Positions 57,891-64,000 of a DNA stretch of 64,000 bases are shown here, piece after piece; positions within the stretch are counted from its first letter, which is position 1, and each line of letters opens with the position of its first letter. The stretch spans positions 2,356,001-2,420,000 of the forward strand of contig NZ_CP162511.1 of the NCBI RefSeq assembly GCF_040939305.1, written 5' to 3'. The stretch comes from Herbiconiux sp. A18JL235. Its GTDB lineage: Bacteria > Actinomycetota > Actinomycetes > Actinomycetales > Microbacteriaceae. A program made the translations under genes and the position numbers. A model generated the notes under the pieces. It searched no databases and was not told the DNA's origin. It worked only from the letters and a program-made list of their open reading frames with translations.

Positions 57891-58592
57891 CTATCTGGTG
57901 TTCGTCCGCGCGACTCTCGCGCGTTTCTCCTTGACCGAAGTCGCGTACACATCGGAGTATTCCTGCCCGCCCAGGCGGTGGAGCTCGTACATGATCTCGT
58001 CGGTCACGGAGCGGAGGATGAACCGGTCGGATTCCAGCCCCTCGAACCTACTGAAATCTAGTGGCTCGCCGATGATGATGCCAATTCGCATGATCTTCGG
58101 CAGGCGCTTGCCGATGGGCATCACCTTCTCGGTGTCGATCATGGCGACGGGGATGATGGGCACGTGCGCCTCGAGCACCATGCGGGCGACCCCCGTTCGC
58201 CCCCGGTACAGCTTGCCGTCGGGGCTGCGGGTGCCTTCGGGGTAGATGCCGAGCAGGTCGCCCTTGGCGAGCACGCCGAGACCGGTGTTGAGCGACGCCT
58301 CGGAGGCCTTGCCGCCGGCCCGGTTGATGGGCAGCTGGCCGGCCGCGTTGAAGAACAGCCGCACCAGGAAGCCCTTGATGCCCTTGCCGGTGAAGTACTC
58401 GCTCTTCGCAAGGAACGACACCTGCCGGTCGACGACCACGGGCAGGAACACCGAGTCGCTGAATGAGAGGTGATTGGAGGCGAGGATCGCCCCACCCTTG
58501 GCCGGGATGTTCTCGAGCCCGATCACCCACGGCCGGAACAGCGTCTTCAGCACCGGCGCGACGAGCAGGTACTTGGCGAGGAAGTAGAACAT
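57891..58592 (-). CDS. plsC: 1-acyl-glycerol-3-phosphate acyltransferase (PlsC family)
   Basis: 233 residues. The acyltransferase motifs are ASNHLSFSDSVFLP (H-x4-D) and LGIYPEGTRSPDGKLYRG. It acylates lysophosphatidate in membrane lipid synthesis. The tail is basic (KEKRARVARTNTR). The ATG at 58592 shares one base with the stop of the ROK gene (TGATG), so the two are coupled. Confidence 0.9.
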   Translation of the reverse strand: MFYFLAKYLLVAPVLKTLFRPWVIGLENIPAKGGAILASNHLSFSDSVFLPVVVDRQVSFLAKSEYFTGKGIKGFLVRLFFNAAGQLPINRAGGKASEASLNTGLGVLAKGDLLGIYPEGTRSPDGKLYRGRTGVARMVLEAHVPIIPVAMIDTEKVMPIGKRLPKIMRIGIIIGEPLDFSRFEGLESDRFILRSVTDEIMYELHRLGGQEYSDVYATSVKEKRARVARTNTR

Positions 58593-59542
58593 CAGATCGA
58601 CTCCGCGTAGTGCCGGGCGAGGTCGGCGGCGCCCACGACCCCGGCGTCGTTGACGAGCTCGGCGATGGCGAAGGCGGGTTCGGGGTGGAACCCCCGCGCC
58701 GGCAGAGCGTCGAGGAAGGCGTGACGGATGGGGTCGAGCAGCAGGTCGCCCGACTGCGCCACACCGCCGCCGATGACGAACAGCTGCGGGTCGAGCACAG
58801 CGGCGAGACTGGCGCACGCCTGCCCGATCGACGTGCCGAGCGTGCGCAGCGCCGAGAGCGCTCCGGGGTCTCCGATCTGCACCAGTTCGCTGACGTCGAG
58901 CCCGGTGAGCACTCCCCCGTTGCGCACGCGCACGGAGGCGAGGGCCTGCCCGATGCCGCCGGCGTCGGCGAGCTCGTTGGCGATGCGGAGGAGAGCGCGC
59001 CCCGAACCGTACTGTTCGATGCAACCGTGGGCACCGCATCCGCAGGGCAGCCCGTTCGGCACCACCCGCATGTGGCCGAGCTCGGCACCGGCACCGAAGC
59101 CGCCGCGGAACAGGCGGTCTTGGCTCACGATGGCACCGCCCACGCCGGTGCCGATGGTGAGGGTGACCATGTCGCTCACGAGACGCCCCGCACCGAAGCG
59201 GAACTCGGCCCAGCCGGCGGCGTTGGCGTCGTTCTCGATGACGATGTGCTTGTGCAGCCGCGCCTCGAGCTTCTCGCGGAAGGGCTCGTTGCGCCAGCTG
59301 ATGTTGGGCGCGTAGTAGACGATCGACTGCGAGGCGTCGATGAAGCCGGCGGCGGCGACCCCGACGGCGACGATGTCCTCACCCTCGGAGAGCTTCTCGA
59401 CCATCTCGACGACCGTGTCTTCGATGACCTTCGGCTCCGACGCCGAAGTGGGGTGCCTGTCGTGCTTGACGATGGTGCCGAACTCGTCGACCACCGCACC
59501 CGCGATCTTCGTGCCACCGATGTCGATTCCGATGGCGCGCAT
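58592..59542 (-). CDS. glk: ROK-family glucokinase
   Basis: 316 residues. The ATP phosphate loop is IGIDIGGTKIAGAVVDEFG, the ROK signature zinc motif is CGCGAHGCIEQYGSG (about residues 166-180), and NDANAAGWAE is the substrate/catalytic region. It phosphorylates glucose or a related sugar. The ATG at 59542 follows AAAGGA. It heads a three-gene run with plsC and aroG. Confidence 0.92.
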   Translation of the reverse strand: MRAIGIDIGGTKIAGAVVDEFGTIVKHDRHPTSASEPKVIEDTVVEMVEKLSEGEDIVAVGVAAAGFIDASQSIVYYAPNISWRNEPFREKLEARLHKHIVIENDANAAGWAEFRFGAGRLVSDMVTLTIGTGVGGAIVSQDRLFRGGFGAGAELGHMRVVPNGLPCGCGAHGCIEQYGSGRALLRIANELADAGGIGQALASVRVRNGGVLTGLDVSELVQIGDPGALSALRTLGTSIGQACASLAAVLDPQLFVIGGGVAQSGDLLLDPIRHAFLDALPARGFHPEPAFAIAELVNDAGVVGAADLARHYAESI

Positions 59543-59645
59543 GCAGGCGTGTCCTTTCGACGGGTTCGAGGCCTCTCCGGGAAGCCGGAGGTGCACCAAG
59601 TAGAGTGTAGATGAGATGCACTCGACCGGTACCGAAGGAGCTGCC

Positions 59646-61469
59646 GTGGACCAGTATTTCGTTCCCCCCGTCGTCACAGCCGATCCCGAGGCGAACACCA
59701 CCGATCTTCTGATCGAGCGGGTTCGCCTCACCCCCGACGAACCGCTGTTCGCCGTCCCCGACGGTTCTGGCTGGAAAGACGTGACGGCCGCCGAGTTCCT
59801 CACCCAGGTGAAGGCCGTGGCCAAGGGCCTCGTCGCGTCGGGCATCGAGCCCGGCGACAAGATCGGCCTCATGTGCAAGACGCGCTACGAGTGGACGCTG
59901 ATCGACTTCGCCACCTGGTTCGCCGGCGCCGTGCTCGTTCCGATCTACGAGACCTCCTCCCCCGCGCAGGTGCAGTGGAACCTCAGCGACTCCGGTGCCA
60001 CCGCGATCATCGTCGAGACCGCCGACCACTTCGCCCGCTTCGACGAGGTGCACCCCGATCTTCCCGAGGTCACCCGGGTGTGGCAGGTCGACCTGGGCGA
60101 CCTCGACAAGCTCGCCGCCTCCGGCTCGGCGGTCTCCGACGAGGAGATCGAGCGCCGCCGCTCCCTGGCGAAGGGCTCCGACCTCGCCACCCTCATCTAC
60201 ACCTCCGGCACCATGGGGAAGCCGAAGGGGTGCATCCTCACCCACTCGAACTTCGTCGAGCTGTCCCGCAACGCCGCGGTCGCCATGGCACCGATCCTCG
60301 CGAACGGAGCGTCGACGCTGCTGTTCATCACGACGGCCCACGTCTTCGCGCGTTTCATCAGCATCCTGTGCGTGCACGGCGGCGTGAAGGTGGGGCACCA
60401 GGCCGACACGAAGCAACTGCTGCCGGCCCTGGGGTCGTTCAAGCCGACCTTCCTGCTCGCCGTGCCGCGGGTGTTCGAGAAGGTCTACAACTCCTCTGAG
60501 CAGAAGGCCGAGACCGGCGGCAAGGGCAAGATCTTCCGCAGCGCAGCAGCCGTGGCCGTCGAGCACTCGGAGGCTCTGGATGCGGGCAAGGTGCCCCTCG
60601 GCCTGCGACTCAAGTTCGCGCTGTTCGACCGCCTTGTGTACTCGAAGCTGCGTGCGGCGCTCGGGGGGCGCGTGAAGTACGCGGTATCGGGTTCGGCGCC
60701 GCTCGGTCACCGACTCGGGCACTTCTACCGCAGCCTCGGCATCACCATCCTCGAGGGCTACGGCCTCACCGAGACCACGGCTCCCGCGACGGTGAACCTC
60801 ACCGACAAGTTCAAGATCGGCACCGTGGGGCCCGCGCTGCCTGGCGTGGGGCTGAAGATCGCCGACGACGGCGAGATCCTCGTGGCGGGTGTGAACGTGT
60901 TCGCCGGGTACTGGAAGAACGAGGCGGCGACGGCCGAGGTGATGGACGGCGAGTGGTTCCACACCGGCGACATCGGCGCCCTCGATGACGAGGGCTTCCT
61001 CACCATCACCGGGCGCAAGAAGGAGATCATCGTCACGGCGGGCGGCAAGAACGTCGCCCCCGCCGCGCTCGAAGACCCCATCCGGTCGAACCCCCTCGTG
61101 GGTCAGGTCGTGGTGGTGGGCGACCAGAAGCCCTTCATCTCGGCGCTCATCACGCTCGATGCCGAGATGCTGCCGGTCTGGCTGGCGAACAACGGGCAGC
61201 CGGGCGACCTCACCCTCGCGCAGGCGGCCAAGAACCCGGCGGTGCTCGCCGAGATCCAGCGTGCCGTCGACGCGGCGAACACGCTGGTGTCGCGGGCGGA
61301 GTCGATCCGCAAGTTCGAGGTGCTCCCCGACGACTTCACCGAGGCCAGCGGCCACCTCACGCCGAAGCTCTCCATCAAGCGCGCCGTCATCGTGAAGGAC
61401 TACGCCGCCGTCATCGAGAACATCTACTCCGCCGCTCCCGCCACCGAGGGCGTCTCCCTCACCCACTGA
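59646..61469 (+). CDS. fadD15: Long-chain acyl-CoA ligase (FadD15-like)
   Basis: 607 residues of the AMP-forming synthetase superfamily. The adenylate motif is LIYTSGTMGKPKGCILTHS, then EGYGLTETTAP and the hinge/Lys stretch TGRKKEIIVTAGGKNVAP. It activates fatty acids to acyl-CoA for lipid metabolism. I start at the GTG at 59646, with GAAGGAG upstream; an in-frame ATG at 59616 lies nine bases after a TAGAGT box and is an alternative leaderless start. Confidence 0.92.
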   Translation: MDQYFVPPVVTADPEANTTDLLIERVRLTPDEPLFAVPDGSGWKDVTAAEFLTQVKAVAKGLVASGIEPGDKIGLMCKTRYEWTLIDFATWFAGAVLVPIYETSSPAQVQWNLSDSGATAIIVETADHFARFDEVHPDLPEVTRVWQVDLGDLDKLAASGSAVSDEEIERRRSLAKGSDLATLIYTSGTMGKPKGCILTHSNFVELSRNAAVAMAPILANGASTLLFITTAHVFARFISILCVHGGVKVGHQADTKQLLPALGSFKPTFLLAVPRVFEKVYNSSEQKAETGGKGKIFRSAAAVAVEHSEALDAGKVPLGLRLKFALFDRLVYSKLRAALGGRVKYAVSGSAPLGHRLGHFYRSLGITILEGYGLTETTAPATVNLTDKFKIGTVGPALPGVGLKIADDGEILVAGVNVFAGYWKNEAATAEVMDGEWFHTGDIGALDDEGFLTITGRKKEIIVTAGGKNVAPAALEDPIRSNPLVGQVVVVGDQKPFISALITLDAEMLPVWLANNGQPGDLTLAQAAKNPAVLAEIQRAVDAANTLVSRAESIRKFEVLPDDFTEASGHLTPKLSIKRAVIVKDYAAVIENIYSAAPATEGVSLTH

Positions 61470-61478
61470 CCCGTTCGA

Positions 61479-61539
61479 AAACGCAAACGTCGCGGCATCC
61501 GGCCCCGCAGGGGGCTCGGTTGCCGCGACGTTTGCGTTT
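61479..61539. terminator. Bidirectional terminator with long stem
   Basis: Perfect 19-base arms AAACGCAAACGTCGCGGCA (61479-61497) and their complement (61521-61539), with an inner GCCCC/GGGGC stem in the 23-base loop. It separates the convergent ligase and deformylase genes; A-rich and T-rich edges allow both directions. Confidence 0.85.
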
Positions 61540-61546
61540 CTGAACG

Positions 61547-62038
61547 CTAGAACCAGCGCGACTCGCGCACCTGGCGCATGGCCTCGCGGCGGGTGGGCTT
61601 GTCGAGGCGGTCGAGGTAGAGCAGCCCGTCGAGGTGGTCGGTCTCGTGCTGCAGCGCCTGCGCCATCACGCCGGTGCCCGAGACCTCGACGGGGTTGCCG
61701 TCGAGATCGATGCCGGTCGCCCGAGCGAACGGATACCGCATCGTCTTGAACCACAGCTCGGGCACCGACAGGCACCCCTCGTCGACGAGCTCGGGCTCGC
61801 CCGAGAGCTCCACCAGCACGGGGTTCAGGATGTACCCCACCTCGCCGTCGACGTTGTAGCTGAAGGCCCTGAGGTTCACCCCGATCTGCGACGCCGCGAC
61901 ACCCGCCCGGCCCGGCACCTTCACGCTGTCGATCAGGTCTTCGACGAGTGCACGCACGCGGTCGTCGATCTCGACGATCGGGTCGGACACGGTCTTCAGC
62001 ACGGGGTCGCCGAACAGGCGGATGTCACGGACGGTCAC
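61547..62038 (-). CDS. def: Peptide deformylase
   Basis: 163 residues. All three motifs are present: [11 protein letters not shown] (GxGxAAxQ, with Arg-Ala), DEGCLSVPE (EGCLS) and QHETDHLDG (HExxH). It removes the N-formyl group from new proteins with an iron or zinc ion. It lies 22 bases after pyc on the same strand. Confidence 0.95.
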   Translation of the reverse strand: MTVRDIRLFGDPVLKTVSDPIVEIDDRVRALVEDLIDSVKVPGRAGVAASQIGVNLRAFSYNVDGEVGYILNPVLVELSGEPELVDEGCLSVPELWFKTMRYPFARATGIDLDGNPVEVSGTGVMAQALQHETDHLDGLLYLDRLDKPTRREAMRQVRESRWF

Positions 62039-62060
62039 GGTGTTCTTTCGGGGTGAGCGG

Positions 62061-64000
62061 TCAGGCGGAGGGCGCGACGACGACGATGAGGTCGCCTGCC
62101 TCCACCTGCTGGGTGGTGGGGATGGCGAGGCGCTGCACCACGCCGGCGACCGGGGTGGTGATGGCGGCTTCCATCTTCATGGCCTCGATGGTGGCGATCG
62201 GGTCGCCCGCGGCGACGGTCGCACCCTGCTCGACCTTGAGGGTGACGACCCCGGAGAACGGGGCGGGCACCTGGCCGGCCTGGTTGGGGTCGGCCTTCTC
62301 GGCGGTCTTGGTCTCGACCTTCACCTGGCGGTCGCGCACGTTCACGGGACGCAGCTGGCCGTTGAGCGTGGTCATGACGGTGCGCATGCCCTTCTCGTCG
62401 GCCTCGCCGATGGCCTCGAGGCCGACGAACAGGCGCACGCCCTTGTCGATCTCGACGACGTGCTCGACGCCGGGAGTGAGGCCGTACAGGTAGTCGACGG
62501 TGTCGACGACGCTGAGGTCGCCGAACAGCTCCCGCCGCTGCTCGAAGCTCGAAGTGGGCGCGGGGAACAGCAACCGGTTGAGGGTGCTGCGCCGCTCGGC
62601 GGAGCCTGCCTCGGGGGCGAGGGATGCAGCATCCGATTCGCTGATGGGGGTGACCGTGACGTTCACCGAGCGGCCCTCGAGGACTTTCGAACGGAACGGC
62701 TCCGGCCATCCGCCCGGCAACTCGCCGAGCTCGCCGGCCATGAAGCCGATGACCGAGTCGGGGATGTCGTAGTTGCCCGGGTTCTCGGCGAAGTCGGCGG
62801 GGTCGGCCTTCACTGCGGCGAGGTGCAGCGCGAGGTCGCCGACGACCTTAGACGAGGGGGTGACCTTCGGGATGCGGCCGAGGATCCGGTTCGCGGCGGC
62901 ATAGAGGTCTTCGATGAGCTCGAAGTCGTCGGCGAGGCCGAGGGCGATCGCCTGCTGGCGCAGGTTCGACAGCTGCCCGCCCGGGATCTCGTGCTTGTAC
63001 ACGCGCCCGGTGGGGCCGGGCAGACCCGACTCGAACGGGCGGTACACCTGACGCACGGCCTCCCAGTAGGGCTCAAGGTCGCTCACGGCAGCGAGGCTGA
63101 TGCCGGTGTCACGCTCGGTGTGGGCGAGGGCGGCGACCAGAGCGGATGCGCTTGGCTGGCTCGTCGTACCGGCCATGGGAGCCGCGGCCACGTCGACCGC
63201 GTCGGCCCCCGCCGCGCTCGCGGCGAGCAGGGTGGCGAGCTGGCCGCCGGCGGTGTCGTGCGTGTGCACGTGCACCGGCAGGTCGAAGCGCTCCCGCAGC
63301 GCAGAGACGAGCTTCGCCGCCGCCGCCGGGCGGAGGAGGCCGGCCATGTCCTTGACGGCGAGCACGTGTGCCCCCGCCTCGACGATCTGGTCGGCGAGCC
63401 GCAGGTAGTAGTCGAGGGTGTAGAGGTCTTCGGCGGGGTCGAGGAGGTCGCCGGTGTAGCAGACGGCGACCTCGGCGATCGTGGTGCCGGTGGCGAGCAC
63501 CGACTCGATCGCCGGCCGCATCTGCGACACGTCGTTCAGGGCGTCGAAGATGCGGAAGATGTCGACACCGGTCGCCGTGGCCTCGCGCACGAACGCGTCG
63601 GTGACCTCGACCGGGTAGGGGGTGTAGCCGACGGTGTTGCGGCCGCGCAGCAGCATCTGGATCGCCACGTTCGGCAGCGCCTCGCGCAGCGCGGCGAGCC
63701 GCTCCCACGGGTCTTCGCCGAGGAACCGCAGCGCCACGTCGTAGGTGGCTCCACCCCACGCCTCCACGCTCAACAGCTCCGGCGTCATGCGCGCCACGTA
63801 GGGGGCGACGGCGACGAGGTCTTTGGTGCGCACGCGGGTCGCGAGCAGCGACTGGTGGGCGTCGCGCATCGTGGTCTCGGTGACGGCCAGCGCGGTCTGG
63901 GCCCGCAGAGCATCCGCGAAGCCCGCAGGCCCCAGCTCGAGCAGGCGCTGACGCGAACCGTCGGGCGCGGGGGCCGACAGGTCGATCGAAGGCAGCTTCA
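62061..64000 (-). CDS. pyc: Pyruvate carboxylase, C-terminal part (5' end outside window)
   Basis: The minus-strand frame is open from the window edge to 62061, about 646 codons. The carboxyltransferase domain includes [19 protein letters not shown], the metal site [17 protein letters not shown] and a lysine-containing [10 protein letters not shown]. The last 75 residues are a biotinyl domain with the biotin lysine in [10 protein letters not shown]. The N-terminal biotin-carboxylase half is beyond 64000. It makes oxaloacetate from pyruvate. Confidence 0.95.
   Translation of the reverse strand, partial: KLPSIDLSAPAPDGSRQRLLELGPAGFADALRAQTALAVTETTMRDAHQSLLATRVRTKDLVAVAPYVARMTPELLSVEAWGGATYDVALRFLGEDPWERLAALREALPNVAIQMLLRGRNTVGYTPYPVEVTDAFVREATATGVDIFRIFDALNDVSQMRPAIESVLATGTTIAEVAVCYTGDLLDPAEDLYTLDYYLRLADQIVEAGAHVLAVKDMAGLLRPAAAAKLVSALRERFDLPVHVHTHDTAGGQLATLLAASAAGADAVDVAAAPMAGTTSQPSASALVAALAHTERDTGISLAAVSDLEPYWEAVRQVYRPFESGLPGPTGRVYKHEIPGGQLSNLRQQAIALGLADDFELIEDLYAAANRILGRIPKVTPSSKVVGDLALHLAAVKADPADFAENPGNYDIPDSVIGFMAGELGELPGGWPEPFRSKVLEGRSVNVTVTPISESDAASLAPEAGSAERRSTLNRLLFPAPTSSFEQRRELFGDLSVVDTVDYLYGLTPGVEHVVEIDKGVRLFVGLEAIGEADEKGMRTVMTTLNGQLRPVNVRDRQVKVETKTAEKADPNQAGQVPAPFSGVVTLKVEQGATVAAGDPIATIEAMKMEAAITTPVAGVVQRLAIPTTQQVEAGDLIVVVAPSA

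Overview
The window is about 70% G+C. Gene density, a complete division and cell-wall (dcw) cluster without ftsA, a Wag31/DivIVA and SepF pair, and Stk/PASTA kinase signalling place it in the Actinobacteria. The small families present (DUF2510, DUF3040, DUF805, Rv2175c-like) and the absence of mycolate genes fit Microbacteriaceae best; that family call is inference. No tRNA, rRNA, CRISPR array, prophage or intact insertion sequence was seen.

Layout. (1) 1-18.8 kb is an accessory or metabolic stretch of short units on both strands: a FAD monooxygenase cut by the left edge, a DUF2510 membrane protein, a GT1-type glycosyltransferase, two TetR regulators, a PLP decarboxylase, glucose-6-phosphate isomerase, an unusual alpha/beta hydrolase, a PPOX oxidoreductase, an NAD(P) epimerase, an FMN monooxygenase with an XRE-cupin regulator, DUF2200, a 2'-5' RNA ligase-like protein, an SPL-family radical SAM protein and a zinc alcohol dehydrogenase. 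(2) 18.8-27.2 kb is a carbohydrate locus: a secreted beta-helix protein diverges from a LacI regulator, followed by an ABC importer (binding lipoprotein and two permeases, no ATPase) and a FAD oxidoreductase. Three copies of one palindromic operator mark the three promoters. (3) 27.2-32.0 kb holds a GH3 beta-glucosidase, a GT2 glycosyltransferase, a gene-poor stretch and a membrane protein.

(4) 32.0-51.9 kb is the dcw supercluster, all on the minus strand. In transcription order: mraZ, rsmH, ftsL-like, ftsI/pbp2, murE, murF, mraY, murD, ftsW, murG, murC, ftsQ, ftsZ, yggS, sepF, yggT, divIVA/wag31, lspA, rluD. Most junctions overlap by 4 bases or have very short gaps. MraZ has three 10-bp-spaced repeats lying on its own promoter. 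These genes make lipid II (murC-F, mraY, murG), polymerise and cross-link it at the septum (ftsW, ftsI), and run the Z ring (ftsZ, sepF, ftsQ, ftsL) and polar growth (divIVA).

(5) 52.1-64.0 kb continues with DUF3040, a polyprenyl synthase, an Rv2175c-like DNA-binding protein divergent from a PASTA Ser/Thr kinase, a class II DAHP synthase, PlsC, ROK glucokinase, long-chain acyl-CoA ligase, peptide deformylase and the 3' part of pyruvate carboxylase. From wag31 to fadD15 the gene content follows the Mycobacterium tuberculosis Rv2145c-Rv2187 region as I recall it.

Main oddities: an in-frame TGA splitting a methyltransferase gene; an orphan cell-wall-binding-repeat fragment beside a perfect 20-bp inverted repeat; an alpha/beta hydrolase with no nucleophile serine; a shared LacI operator set; repeated TAGNNT boxes 6-7 bases before start codons, suggesting many leaderless transcripts; and a recurrent GGATGC/GCATCC word that appears to override codon preference.
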